A program made the translations under genes and the position numbers. From Clostridiaceae bacterium (lineage in GTDB: Bacteria > Bacillota > Clostridia > Lachnospirales > Lachnospiraceae): 33,795 bases of DNA. Below the pieces are notes generated by a model. It searched no databases. It saw nothing but the letters and a program-made list of their open reading frames with translations, and was not told the DNA's origin. The stretch spans positions 1 to 33,795 of the forward strand of contig CAJSZV010000036.1 of assembly GCA_910574345.1 (NCBI GenBank), in the 5' to 3' direction. Positions 15,385 through 24,098 of the stretch are shown here, piece after piece (within the stretch, counting starts at the first letter, position 1; each line of letters starts with the position of its first letter).

Positions 15385-16192
15385 ACCGGAGTAAGCCAAG
15401 GCTCGAAAGCCATGGCTGGATTCCGCTCACGTCATTGACTCTGCGCCCATCTGTCACATTGGAATCCGGACAGCTTCTGCGGATATCCCGGACGCTGGTT
15501 TCCACACCGCTGCCTCCGCTGGTGCAGAAAGGAACAATGGTCTTGCCGCTGAGGTCATAGGTTTCCAAGAAAGTAAACACCGGCATAGGCGCTGTCCCGT
15601 ACCAGATCGGATAACCCACATAAACCGTATCATACTGGTCCATATGATCCACCAGGGCAGTAATAGCGGGCCGTGCCTTTGTATCCAGCTCCCGCTCTGC
15701 ACGGCTTAAGGTTGCCTCATAAGATGAAGGATAGCTTTCTATCGCTTCGATCTTCACTATCTGCGCCCCGGTCAATTCATGAATCCTCTCTGCCGCTCTC
15801 TCCGTTGTCCCTGTACGGGAAAAATATACAATCAACTGATTACCTGAAATCGCGTTCTTCTCCTCCTTCTGTGTCTGGGCTTCCCTTGCCACCACCACAC
15901 CGTTTTCTACCCAGGCGCCATCCCTGTTGACCTGATATCCGTCCGGTGTAACCGTATCTGCTGCCATCCAGCCCTCACTGTCAAAATAATAGCATTCAGC
16001 GGTTCCGTCCTGATTTCCATCCAGCCACTGCCATCCGGACTTTGCATAGGTTCCGTCCTCATAGTCATACCACCAACGGTTTTGATTTGATCCGGTACCT
16101 GTCTTCCATCCTGCGGCCAAAGCCGTCATCCCAAAACACAGGCTCATCAAAGCACTGACCAGACACAAAAATATCCATCTTTTCCTTTTCAT
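15383..16192 (-). CDS. Secreted flavodoxin with cell-wall-binding-like N-terminus
   Basis: The ATG at 16192 has AAGGAG five bases upstream and gives 269 residues. Residues 1-27 are a classical signal peptide ending ALAAG. Residues about 29-98 hold choline/glucan-binding-like repeats rich in Trp, Tyr and Gly (NRWWYDYEDGTYAKSGWQWL, CYYFDSEGWMAADTVTPDGYQVNRDGAW split by short turns). Residues about 119-269 are a flavodoxin domain: VYFSRTGTTERAA phosphate loop, YVGYPIWYGTAPMPVFTFLE and FCTSGGSGVETSV. The combination predicts an electron carrier attached to the cell wall. It is first in the exported redox cluster and has its own promoter at 16256-16285. The stop codon falls at the edge of the hairpin repeat, so the native C-terminus may have been trimmed. 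Confidence 0.87.
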   Translation of the reverse strand: MKRKRWIFLCLVSALMSLCFGMTALAAGWKTGTGSNQNRWWYDYEDGTYAKSGWQWLDGNQDGTAECYYFDSEGWMAADTVTPDGYQVNRDGAWVENGVVVAREAQTQKEEKNAISGNQLIVYFSRTGTTERAAERIHELTGAQIVKIEAIESYPSSYEATLSRAERELDTKARPAITALVDHMDQYDTVYVGYPIWYGTAPMPVFTFLETYDLSGKTIVPFCTSGGSGVETSVRDIRRSCPDSNVTDGRRVNDVSGIQPWLSSLGLLR

Positions 16193-16255
16193 TTTTTCTC
16201 CTTCTTTCTTCTCACAGTAATAAAAAGCGCAAACACGCCCTTTATCTTTACACAC

Positions 16256-16285
16256 ATTTTAGAACAACTTATTAAACAAGTCCAA
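16256..16285 (-). promoter_or_regulatory. Sigma-A promoter of exported flavodoxin cluster
   Basis: On the minus strand, TTGGAC (16285-16280) and TAAAAT (16261-16256) are separated by 18 bases, about 64 bases before the start at 16192. It is the best housekeeping-type promoter in the region and sits between the terminator of the catabolic cluster and the first flavodoxin gene. Confidence 0.6.
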
Positions 16286-16382
16286 TACCTTCATTACATT
16301 TCATTCAATGCTTTTTTGGCATTTCTTAAAATACTGAACAAAATGATTTGATTAATAAGTATGATAAGAGATTCATCATGAA

Positions 16383-16427
16383 AGATATTAAGAAAATGCA
16401 GGCCATTTATCGTAAACTGGCCTGCAT
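16383..16427 (-). terminator. Terminator of the catabolic cluster
   Basis: On the minus strand ATGCAGGCCA (16427-16418) pairs exactly with TGGCCTGCAT (16405-16396), and the stem extends through GTTTA/TAAA-type pairs. A T-rich run (TTTTCTTAATATCTTT) follows. It lies 14 bases after the stop codon of the lactonase-like gene and separates the two clusters. Confidence 0.8.
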
Positions 16428-16440
16428 CTTAATATCTGGT

Positions 16441-17283
16441 TTATTCATACCACTCCGGCGATTTTTTATATGTCTGATAATCTTTCACATCATGACCGAA
16501 AAACACAACGCCCTTTTCCTGCTCTGCTATTTTCCTGCACTTTTCAATGCTTTCTCCAAATTCTTTTGGACAGGCACACATTCCCGGAAGCATTGCGGGT
16601 GGGCCGTAATTCGCGGCATTATAAACAGCATCTGACGGGAAAACAGCGGTTCCAAAGCCCTCTGTACGCACGACTAATCCCATGGTTCCCGGCGTATGTC
16701 CCGGCAGGTGGATCAGTTCCAGATCTTCTGCCAGCTTTACATCCCCTTTCACCAGCCGGAAGCTGATTCCTCCAAGGCCGTTAAACTCATGGCGGACATA
16801 GCCGTCATATCGATACCTTATTTCCTCACAGTCATAAATATTCGAGAGCAGAAATCCATGGCGGGCTTCCTCCTCCTGAACCATGATATCTTTTCCCGCT
16901 TTTGTCCCGCAAAACAGCCGCAGATTCCCGGCATGGTCAAAATGCATATGAGACAAGATGATTTGATCGATGTCCTCCACGGATAATCCCAGTTCCGCCA
17001 GCCGATCCTTCAATCCGCGAAACCGCCTTACCGGATACTCTTTCAGAAGATTTTCAGGCCAGCGAAGCGGATACTCATCATCAATCCCCGTGTCATAGAG
17101 AACATTTCCCAAAACCGGATGCTGCACCAGAACACAATAACAGGGAATGGGCCATACAATTCTTTTATGCGCGTCTTCCAGCTGTTCTCTCTCCGTCAAG
17201 GTAACGTGCTCAGCCTTGTACGCGTCAAAATCTCCCATATCCAAAAGGGTAAAGCGGGTTTTCCTCACTTTCTGTTTCGTCAT
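16441..17283 (-). CDS. Metallo-beta-lactamase-fold hydrolase, AHL-lactonase-like
   Basis: 280 residues; GAGGAG lies seven bases before the ATG and overlaps the region just past the upstream stop. The binuclear zinc ligands are complete: HxHxDH at His112, His114, Asp116, His117; His196 in HLPGHTPGT; Asp218 in FPSDAVYN; and His264 in FFGHD. The length and layout fit the AiiA/AttM lactonase branch. The family opens lactones, including acyl-homoserine lactones, but membership does not fix the substrate. As last gene of a catabolic cluster it more likely opens a cyclic ester intermediate, or a lactone substrate, than quenches quorum signals (inference). No signal peptide. Confidence 0.88.
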   Translation of the reverse strand: MTKQKVRKTRFTLLDMGDFDAYKAEHVTLTEREQLEDAHKRIVWPIPCYCVLVQHPVLGNVLYDTGIDDEYPLRWPENLLKEYPVRRFRGLKDRLAELGLSVEDIDQIILSHMHFDHAGNLRLFCGTKAGKDIMVQEEEARHGFLLSNIYDCEEIRYRYDGYVRHEFNGLGGISFRLVKGDVKLAEDLELIHLPGHTPGTMGLVVRTEGFGTAVFPSDAVYNAANYGPPAMLPGMCACPKEFGESIEKCRKIAEQEKGVVFFGHDVKDYQTYKKSPEWYE

Positions 17284-17299
17284 ACACCTTCTCCTCAGA

Positions 17300-19210
17300 T
17301 CAGATCGTTGTTCCCAATACTGCGCCGCGGTAAATTGCTTCTACTGCGTTTCCGGCTTTTGCCGCGTCTCCTACCGTGACCACTTCCGCCTGGATTCCCT
17401 TTAATTCTTCCGCCAGCGTCTGATTCGACCTGGTTCCAAATGCCAGGATAATGCTGTCAAAGCCCCTAAGGCTGGTTAACTGGCTGTTCTTTTCATAATC
17501 CACTCCATCCGGACAGACCGCTTTCACCGTAGCAGAGGTAATCATATCCACACCATTGGCACGCAGCCGTTCAAGAAGCAGCTTCTGGGTTGCCGGATGG
17601 TCATCCATGGCAATTTTGTCCCTCATCTCGATGATCGTGACCTCATATCCATGTTCTGCCATAAAATCCGCCGTCTCTGCCCCCTGAAGGCCGCCGCCCA
17701 GAATAAGTGCTTTGTTTCCCGGCGCGATCTTTCCAAGAAGGATTTCCCTGTTGGCGATGCATCCGGAATCCTTAAGGCCGGGAATGCCGGGAACCAAAGG
17801 GGTGCCGCCTGTGGCGATCACCACGATGTCCGGATTTAAGGATTCGATGAAAGCTCTGTCTGCTTTTGTATGAAAACGCATCACAACGCCATGCTTTTTA
17901 CACATATTGCTGTAATACACACAGGCTCTTGCCAGCATCTGCTTGTGGGGAGGAATCGCCGCGATCCTAAACTGTCCGCCGGGATAGGCGCTCTGCTCAA
18001 CCAATTCAACCTGATGCCCCCGGGCGGCCGCAATCCATGCCGTTTCCATCCCTGCGATTCCGGCGCCGACTACCACCACTTTCTTTTTCGTTTCTGCCGG
18101 TTCTATCTTAAGCACCGTCTCTCTCATGGAAAATGGATTTACCATACATCCCCGAAATTGTCCGCCGTGGCCATAGCTGCCATAACACCGCTGTAAGCAT
18201 CCCACACAGGGGCAGATCTCTTCTTCCTTCCCCGCTGCCGCTTTGTTGACAAAGGCAGGGTCCGCAAACAACGATCTTCCCAGGGTAATAAACTCCACAT
18301 TCCCTTTGCGCAAAAGGCTCTCCGCATACTCCGGCTCGTTGATTCTTCCTGCCACCGCAACAGGAATCCCCACTACCTTGCGGATTTCCTCTGCCGGGTC
18401 CGCGTTATACCCTGTTTTTACGGCCGCCGGGGCAATCCCGTAGCCTACGCCGTTCATTCCGCCGGATACATCGATCAAATCCGCTCCCGCTTCTTCAAGA
18501 AGCATCGCCAATGCGGCAGAATCCCTTCCCAGATTGCCATCCGATACCATATCATCGCCATTTAGGCGGACACTGACCGGATAGTCATTTCCGCAGGCTT
18601 TCTTGATTCCCTCTATGATCATCACCGGAGCCTTTGCCCGTCCGGTAATTCCTCCGCCGAATTCATCAGTTCTCCGATTTGCGCTGGGAGAAACGAAATC
18701 ATTTAACAGATATCCATGGGAGCAGTGTACTTCCACCATATCAAAGCCTGCTTTTTTTGCCCTGACAGCGCCGGCAATAAACGCATCAATCAAATCATAT
18801 ACATCCTGAGTGGTCATCTCATAGGGGGTTACCCTGTCTGTCTGTTTCATAATCGCAGAAGGCGCCATTACACGTACCATAGAACGCCTTCCTCCATGCT
18901 GAAGCTGGAGACAGATTTTCGCGCCATGTTCATGTACCGCATCTGCCAGTTTTTTCAGGCCGGGAATTTTACCATCATCCGTCACAGAAATCTGATGATC
19001 GGATGATCTTCCGTCCTCCGTTACAAAGCAATACTCCGTGATGATCATTCCAACGCCTCCGTCCGCGCGGGCTGTCAGATACGCGATTAACGGATCGGAG
19101 ATGGTTCCGTCCGGATTGCCCAAAGCTGCGGACATAGGAGCCATAATCGCACGGTTTTTCAGTTCCAGGGAACCTATTTTCGCTGGTGATAAAAGCTTTT
19201 TGTACTTCAT
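17300..19210 (-). CDS. Old-yellow-enzyme/2,4-dienoyl-CoA-reductase-like flavoenzyme
   Basis: The ATG at 19210 has GGGAGG seven bases upstream, giving 636 residues, the family's usual length. Residues 1-~330 are an FMN-binding TIM barrel (NRAIMAPMSAALG, then HCSHGYLLNDFVSP with the RTDEFGG loop). A [4Fe-4S] motif CxxCxxxC-x12-C occurs near 340-357 (CVGCLQRC ... GC). A second FAD/NAD part follows, with GAGIAGMETA and LGGGLQGAETADFM. This is the architecture of FadH and of BaiCD/BaiH, which reduce conjugated C=C bonds of enoyl-CoA or steroid enones using NAD(P)H. The reaction here is therefore probably reduction of an unsaturated, perhaps CoA-linked, substrate. It is 17 bases upstream of the lactonase-like gene. 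Confidence 0.93.
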   Translation of the reverse strand: MKYKKLLSPAKIGSLELKNRAIMAPMSAALGNPDGTISDPLIAYLTARADGGVGMIITEYCFVTEDGRSSDHQISVTDDGKIPGLKKLADAVHEHGAKICLQLQHGGRRSMVRVMAPSAIMKQTDRVTPYEMTTQDVYDLIDAFIAGAVRAKKAGFDMVEVHCSHGYLLNDFVSPSANRRTDEFGGGITGRAKAPVMIIEGIKKACGNDYPVSVRLNGDDMVSDGNLGRDSAALAMLLEEAGADLIDVSGGMNGVGYGIAPAAVKTGYNADPAEEIRKVVGIPVAVAGRINEPEYAESLLRKGNVEFITLGRSLFADPAFVNKAAAGKEEEICPCVGCLQRCYGSYGHGGQFRGCMVNPFSMRETVLKIEPAETKKKVVVVGAGIAGMETAWIAAARGHQVELVEQSAYPGGQFRIAAIPPHKQMLARACVYYSNMCKKHGVVMRFHTKADRAFIESLNPDIVVIATGGTPLVPGIPGLKDSGCIANREILLGKIAPGNKALILGGGLQGAETADFMAEHGYEVTIIEMRDKIAMDDHPATQKLLLERLRANGVDMITSATVKAVCPDGVDYEKNSQLTSLRGFDSIILAFGTRSNQTLAEELKGIQAEVVTVGDAAKAGNAVEAIYRGAVLGTTI

Positions 19211-19230
19211 TATTTTTCCTCCCAACCTTC

Positions 19231-20169
19231 TTATACCCGATACTCAAGGAGGCAGTTATCCACAATCGCCTTTCCCGTTTCTTTATTGATCATCCGGTAG
19301 ATCAGTTTCCCTTCCTCCACCTTCCAGGCCAGGAATTTCACCGGAGTGTTGGGGAAAGTCACGCTCCTAAGCTGGGTTGCCACATGGAGCACTCTCTCCG
19401 GCTCATAGGGAATAACCGCCTGGATCGCTAGTCTGGCCGCAAAACCTGCGGAACAGAGTCCCGGCATAAACGCACCTTTATACCCATACCCTTTTCCAAC
19501 TTCCGGGTCGATGTGGGTGGTATAGGTATCACCAGTCAGTCGGTAGAGGGCCGCGAGATTATCGGCAATATGGTCATCACACTGGAAATCCGGTTCTCTG
19601 TCCGGATAGTTCATCTTATTGGAAACATATTTCGGCCTCCCGTTATTTCCGAATGCCGCGATCAGATGCTGGCTTCTTAAGGTACATACAGGATTTCCGG
19701 CAATATCATACATTTCCATCTTACACTGGTTCACCACGCCCTTTTCTCCCCAGTCAAAAATCTCTTCCACGCTGTCTTCCGTGAGAATCTTTCCGCACAG
19801 CGGGTCAATGGGTTTGTGCATGATAAAATCAACCCCCATATGGAGCCGATTGGGAATATATCCGTCCAGCGCGTCAATGATCAGATCACCGGGGATTTCG
19901 TTTGGCGCATAGGGCACCCTTCTCTGAGGCTGCATCGTAATGGCATTGAGATAGGCGGTGAGGACAAAGGAGGGAAGAGCTTTTAGTCCCTGGGGATATC
20001 CCTCCCATACATAGGGAAGATCATCTTTCGAGCAGCCTACCCCTAATGCATACAAAATAACATCTCTCCATGTATACTCAAAAAATCTCGGACCAAGGCC
20101 CTTTCCGATAATGGAATCAAAATCCGGGGTTGGGCGGGTATGCCAGTCAACTTTTTCAATATTTGCCAT
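19231..20169 (-). CDS. MaoC / hydratase-2-like protein
   Basis: 312 residues, the length of double-hotdog type-2 enoyl-CoA hydratases. The second hotdog carries the hydratase-2 signature in altered form: LTGDTYTTHIDPEVGKGYGY, with the catalytic Asp (214) and His (219) kept and the usual Asn-Pro replaced by Tyr-Thr. The first half (residues 1-~170) is the non-catalytic hotdog that binds the acyl chain. Known members add water to trans-2-enoyl-CoA giving (R)-3-hydroxyacyl-CoA. It lies between the carboxymuconolactone-decarboxylase-like gene and the enone reductase. A CoA-linked enoyl substrate would fit the two CoA-transferases in the same cluster. Confidence 0.85.
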   Translation of the reverse strand: MANIEKVDWHTRPTPDFDSIIGKGLGPRFFEYTWRDVILYALGVGCSKDDLPYVWEGYPQGLKALPSFVLTAYLNAITMQPQRRVPYAPNEIPGDLIIDALDGYIPNRLHMGVDFIMHKPIDPLCGKILTEDSVEEIFDWGEKGVVNQCKMEMYDIAGNPVCTLRSQHLIAAFGNNGRPKYVSNKMNYPDREPDFQCDDHIADNLAALYRLTGDTYTTHIDPEVGKGYGYKGAFMPGLCSAGFAARLAIQAVIPYEPERVLHVATQLRSVTFPNTPVKFLAWKVEEGKLIYRMINKETGKAIVDNCLLEYRV

Positions 20170-20193
20170 GATTATTTCCTCCTTGTTCTATGC

Positions 20194-20976
20194 TTATTGT
20201 TTTTCTGCTTCAACTTCCCTGATTGCTTCTTTTAAAATCGGAACCCCCATGGTTACTGCGTGAATCCCAAGTGTGCTGACGATATGGAGCACATCCATAA
20301 TCTCATTTATACTTGCCTCATAATCCAATGCCCTGGAAATATGATACCGGATCTGTTCCGGATGCAATGTAACTGGAGCTGCGTGAACCGCGATATAAAT
20401 TAACTCTTTTTCCTTTGGAGACAAGGGGCCGTTATTCCACGGGCCTTCCTCAAACTCGGCAAATGTCTCAAAATATTCGGGATCCAGCTTTAAAATATTT
20501 TCTTTTTCTTCCGACCAGTATCCGTTATGTTTTTCCATATAGTCCTTTTTCAACGCCTTTTGACTGTCTGTAAGTTCTCTGGCAGCAATGCTGATTCCTC
20601 TGTGCTGAAGTTCATCTACCAAAAGAGGAACACTCATCTCATGGCTGGTAACCCCTACCATACAGGTAATCTCCAGGACTTCAAGGATTTCTTTTACATC
20701 AATTCCCAACTGAAGAGCATGCTTCATATGATTTTTCAGCCCATTGGCATTTAAACAGCCGGTTACACTGTCAATGGCAATACAGATAAATTTCCTCATC
20801 CGGATATCCAGATAATTCCGTTTATCGGGCACGGAAGAATATCTGGCATAAGAAGCCACGATACTGGGATCCAGTTCCAGAATGGTATCCCACATGGCGC
20901 TCCATTTCCACGCCCCTCTTGCGTCAATAAACTTCTGTTTCGCTTCTTCCTGATATGCAGACCACTTTTTTTCCAT
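20194..20976 (-). CDS. Carboxymuconolactone-decarboxylase-family protein, two domains
   Basis: I choose the ATG at 20976, with GGGAG eight bases upstream, over that at 20991, which abuts the previous stop without a ribosome site; this gives 260 residues. Two CMD/AhpD-type helical domains are present, about 45-135 (RMRKFICIAIDSVTG ... HMKHALQLGIDVKEILEVL) and about 165-255 (LSPKEKELIYIAVHAA ... HISRALDYEASINEIMDVLHIVSTLG). Neither has the CxxC of AhpD peroxidases, so peroxidase activity is unlikely. CMD proteins decarboxylate gamma-carboxymuconolactone or act in poorly defined steps of aromatic and other catabolism. It follows the esterase gene without a gap. Confidence 0.85.
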   Translation of the reverse strand: MEKKWSAYQEEAKQKFIDARGAWKWSAMWDTILELDPSIVASYARYSSVPDKRNYLDIRMRKFICIAIDSVTGCLNANGLKNHMKHALQLGIDVKEILEVLEITCMVGVTSHEMSVPLLVDELQHRGISIAARELTDSQKALKKDYMEKHNGYWSEEKENILKLDPEYFETFAEFEEGPWNNGPLSPKEKELIYIAVHAAPVTLHPEQIRYHISRALDYEASINEIMDVLHIVSTLGIHAVTMGVPILKEAIREVEAEKQ

Positions 20977-20991
20977 ATTGTTTTCTCCCAT

Positions 20992-21813
20992 TTAAAAATC
21001 ATAGATCTTCTTTTCCGGATAGCGTTCCACCGGAAGCCATTCCAGAAGCCGGTACAGATTGCGATCCCAAAATGCCCAGTCATGGGCTCCTTCATCCTCA
21101 AGATAATCCACCGAGATGCCTGCCTGGACTAAAAATTCATGATACGCCCGATTGCATTCTAAAAGCGGGTCATCCTTTCCTATTGCCATAAAAATCTTTG
21201 GCAATAGCTTTCTTGCTTTTACAACATCCATAGCCAGCTTATGGTAATCCGCCGGGCTTCCGTTTAATTCCTCTTCTTTTCCAAATACAGCTTCAAAAAA
21301 CGACCGCCTCTCCAGCAGTCCGGCCGGTGTACCCTCCCCTTGGGGATAGTTGTCCGCCAGAGCTGCCGTTGACAATGCACCTACATACCCGAAGGTATCC
21401 GGATAACGAAATGCACTGTAGAACGCTCCCAATGCTCCCATGGAAAGCCCGCCCACAAAGGTGTCTTCACGCTTATCCGACAGCCGAAACATGGTTCTTG
21501 TAAAGTTAACCAACTCTTCCCCCACAAATCTGCCATAATGATTATATTGGATATCATTATAGAAGCTGTTTTCACCGGCAGGGAGAATCACTGCCAGATT
21601 CCGGTCCTTTGCCCATTTAAAAATCCGAGTGCTGGTCAGCCAATCGTATTCTCCGCCATAAAGCCCGTGAAAAAGATATAATGTTTTTAAAGGCTTCTCT
21701 TTGCTTCTAAGGCATTCTCCATCCATCTCCCGTTTATCAATGGGAATCACTGCCATAAAATTCACCATTCGTTTTAGTGACTCTGAAAAGAAATTTGCCT
21801 TTACAATTGCCAT
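20992..21813 (-). CDS. Alpha/beta-hydrolase esterase (EstA/EsterD type)
   Basis: The start ATG at 21813 (MAIVKANFF) gives 273 residues; a frame reaching 21906 would read through an intergenic hairpin. The ribosome site is a weak AGAGG. The nucleophile elbow is GGLSMGALG with Ser124; Asp214 or Asp215 in GKDD and His244 in EGAHDW complete the triad. Layout and the LFHGLYGG oxyanion motif resemble tributyrin esterase EstA and S-formylglutathione hydrolase. It probably cleaves a short-chain ester, perhaps the entry step of the pathway (inference). There is no signal peptide, so it acts on an imported substrate. The next gene starts directly at its stop. Confidence 0.9.
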   Translation of the reverse strand: MAIVKANFFSESLKRMVNFMAVIPIDKREMDGECLRSKEKPLKTLYLFHGLYGGEYDWLTSTRIFKWAKDRNLAVILPAGENSFYNDIQYNHYGRFVGEELVNFTRTMFRLSDKREDTFVGGLSMGALGAFYSAFRYPDTFGYVGALSTAALADNYPQGEGTPAGLLERRSFFEAVFGKEEELNGSPADYHKLAMDVVKARKLLPKIFMAIGKDDPLLECNRAYHEFLVQAGISVDYLEDEGAHDWAFWDRNLYRLLEWLPVERYPEKKIYDF

Positions 21814-21842
21814 ATTTTTACCTCTTTTCGCTCTTCCATATA

Positions 21843-21876
21843 CAATACCGGCATGCCTCCAGGAATGCCGGTATTG
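21843..21876 (-). other. Stable hairpin inside the catabolic operon
   Basis: CAATACCGGCAT (21843-21854) pairs without mismatch with ATGCCGGTATTG (21865-21876) over a 10-base loop. It lies between the SDR stop and the esterase start. No T run follows on the minus strand, so it is more likely an mRNA-processing or stability element than a full terminator; partial attenuation is possible. Confidence 0.65.
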
Positions 21877-21883
21877 CCTTCCT

Positions 21884-22717
21884 TTATAAGTAGCAGCCAC
21901 AGTCAACAGTCAGCACTTCACCGTTAATGCAGCGTGACATATCGCTGGCAAGGAAAAGAACCGCATAGGCCTGGTCAATCTCCCATGGATGCACGGTGCG
22001 GACGGTACGCGCGTTGCGTACCTCATTCATCACACCCTCCGCCAGAGTCTGGGGACCGCCGTCATCATGGGCATAAGCGGTAGGGCTGGGCGTATGTCCC
22101 GGAGCAACGGCATTGCACCGGATACCGGTTCCCGTACACCGGATAGCTACGTTCTTGGTCAGAGTGTTTAGCCCTCCCTTGGTAGAACAATAGGCAGCTC
22201 CGCACATGGGCCGTCCGCCATTGGAAGAAGAAATGTTGATAATATTTCCGCTGTCTTTTTTCAGGAAATACTTTACTGCTTCACGGCAAAGATACAGGGG
22301 CCCCTTCATATTGGTGTCTACGACCTGATCGATGATATCATCGCTGACCGCGTCAATGGTGATCAGCTCACCCTTTCCTGCGTTGTTGACCAGCACATCA
22401 ATGTCTCCATAAGCCTCCAGGGCTTTTTCAATCACCTTTTTACAATCCTCCGGTTTGGAAGAATCTGCCGCGATTCCGCAGATCTCTCCGCCGGTCTTCG
22501 CTTTAATGTCAGCGATAGCCGCATTCAATTTTTCTTCTCCCCGGGCAGTCACAAAGACCTTTGCTCCCTGCTCTACCATCACCTCTGCCATTTTCTTTCC
22601 CATGCCATAGCTGGCTCCGGTCACGATAACAACTTTCCCTTCCATCATTTTGTTGAAATTCTTGATGGTAAAGCCCTCCTCAAAACGGCATGTTTCGTCA
22701 ATTCGATGTCCTGACAT
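21884..22717 (-). CDS. Short-chain dehydrogenase/reductase (SDR)
   Basis: 277 residues with AGGAGG nine bases before the ATG. Classical SDR motifs are all in place: TGASYGMG (33-40) for the cofactor, NNAG (111-114), and the active site Ser163/164, Tyr176 and Lys180 in YCSTK. The sequence ends in the usual INGEVLTVDCG. An extra ~24 N-terminal residues precede the Rossmann fold. These enzymes interconvert alcohols and ketones with NAD(P). The absence of an Asp at the end of strand 2 (VTARGEEK) suggests NADP rather than NAD. It is likely the intact counterpart to the frameshifted SDR on the other side of the permease gene. Confidence 0.92.
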   Translation of the reverse strand: MSGHRIDETCRFEEGFTIKNFNKMMEGKVVIVTGASYGMGKKMAEVMVEQGAKVFVTARGEEKLNAAIADIKAKTGGEICGIAADSSKPEDCKKVIEKALEAYGDIDVLVNNAGKGELITIDAVSDDIIDQVVDTNMKGPLYLCREAVKYFLKKDSGNIINISSSNGGRPMCGAAYCSTKGGLNTLTKNVAIRCTGTGIRCNAVAPGHTPSPTAYAHDDGGPQTLAEGVMNEVRNARTVRTVHPWEIDQAYAVLFLASDMSRCINGEVLTVDCGCYL

Positions 22718-22760
22718 AAAATTTTCCTCCTGAAATGAATATAGTATTACTTTGATTCTG

Positions 22761-24080
22761 TTAAATCCCTACAGCTACGCAAATGATTGTTGCCACAACG
22801 GTTACACATAAGGGCACAAGCACAGATACGGCAAAGCTGTGACGGTATGCGTCCTTGTGAGTCAGCCCCAACAGGTCATAGACCAGAAACAGGCCGGAAG
22901 AGTGGGGCAGGGTATCCAGAGAACCGGAGGCAATGGCCACCAGTCTGTGGAGAACCGGCAGATTTGCTCCGGATGCCATAAACGTGGGCGTCATCGTTTC
23001 ATACATAATCCTTTGTCCTGAGGAAGAACCGCCGGCAATGGCACATACGATACAGGTTACCACTACGGCTAACAAAAGCGGATTCATATTCAGGCCAAGA
23101 GCCCAGTCAATAATATCCTGATAAGCCGGGGTCGCCTTGACGACTGCGCCAAACCCAAGGATGGCCGCAATCCCGCCGATGGATGCAACGCCGCTTGTCA
23201 TCCCCTCAGTGAAAAGCTTCAGCCATTTTACCTTTCCAAAAAACCGGTCCGCGTTCAGCACAATGACCATAACGCTTCCGATTACCATGGCCATGACCGC
23301 GATCAGAGTCGCGTTCACTCCCTTGTGGCTGCCGATGACAATAATGCCGATCAGGCAGATAATGGTTAAAAACCCTTTCCATGCTGCCGGCAGCTGGCTT
23401 GCGTCAATCTCATAATTTTTCGGGTCCACGTTGGCCGGATAACTCCACTCCTCTTTCCGTTCCCGGGCTTTTTTGGAAGCCCATTCCCCATACAACGCGC
23501 AAAGCACAAACATGACAATGCCGCAGATAATGCCCATCACCGGCGCCGCGTTTAACGAGGTTCCCAGATATTCCGTGGCAACCAGATTGGACAGCTGGGG
23601 AGAGCCTGGCAGACAGGTCATGGAAAAGGTAGACGAGCCGGCACTGAAGCAGATAACGGTCAAATGCCTTGGCAGATTCGCCTTTTTCAGCATGGTGTAT
23701 AAAATCGGAGCCGCTGCGTAAATCACCACAAACAGGCTGATTCCCCCATATGTCAAAATGCCTACGATAATAATCCCTACTAAAATCACATGTCCGGTTC
23801 CAAACCACTCCGTAAACTTATTGCCAATAGCAGTGGCGCATCCGGAGATATCCATCAGCTTGGCGTAGAACGCAGAACTGACAAAAAGCAGCATATAACT
23901 GGTGAACGCGCTTGCGTAACCCGGCACAAAATCACCGGCAAGAGTTTGATAAATCGGCATGCCGTTAAAAATAATGGCAATCAAAGCGCCGGCCATGGCA
24001 AGGGGCAAAGCACCCAGCCCCTTATACGCAAAGATAATCAGAAAAACAATTGCCAAAATAAGCCCCAAAATTCCCAACAT
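22761..24080 (-). CDS. GntP-family permease
   Basis: 439 residues with about 12 hydrophobic segments. The sequence starts with LGLILAIVFLIIFAYKGLG and contains FVVIYAAAPILYTMLKKANLP, GSPQLSNL and the C-terminal GSLDTLPHSSG that typify GntP/gluconate:H+ symporters and their CitMHS-like relatives. The family imports hydroxy-carboxylates such as gluconate or citrate-like acids with protons. AAGGGG precedes the ATG by eight bases. Placed inside the catabolic cluster, between two SDR genes, it most likely imports the substrate, which would then be a polar organic acid rather than a steroid (inference). Confidence 0.9.
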   Translation of the reverse strand: MLGILGLILAIVFLIIFAYKGLGALPLAMAGALIAIIFNGMPIYQTLAGDFVPGYASAFTSYMLLFVSSAFYAKLMDISGCATAIGNKFTEWFGTGHVILVGIIIVGILTYGGISLFVVIYAAAPILYTMLKKANLPRHLTVICFSAGSSTFSMTCLPGSPQLSNLVATEYLGTSLNAAPVMGIICGIVMFVLCALYGEWASKKARERKEEWSYPANVDPKNYEIDASQLPAAWKGFLTIICLIGIIVIGSHKGVNATLIAVMAMVIGSVMVIVLNADRFFGKVKWLKLFTEGMTSGVASIGGIAAILGFGAVVKATPAYQDIIDWALGLNMNPLLLAVVVTCIVCAIAGGSSSGQRIMYETMTPTFMASGANLPVLHRLVAIASGSLDTLPHSSGLFLVYDLLGLTHKDAYRHSFAVSVLVPLCVTVVATIICVAVGI

Positions 24081-24098
24081 TGCTTTTGTCCCCTTTTC

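Noticed and set aside
16441-17283. Quorum-quenching role for the lactonase-like protein
   Set aside because: Zinc ligands fit the fold but not a specific substrate, and its place in a catabolic operon favours another lactone or ester.
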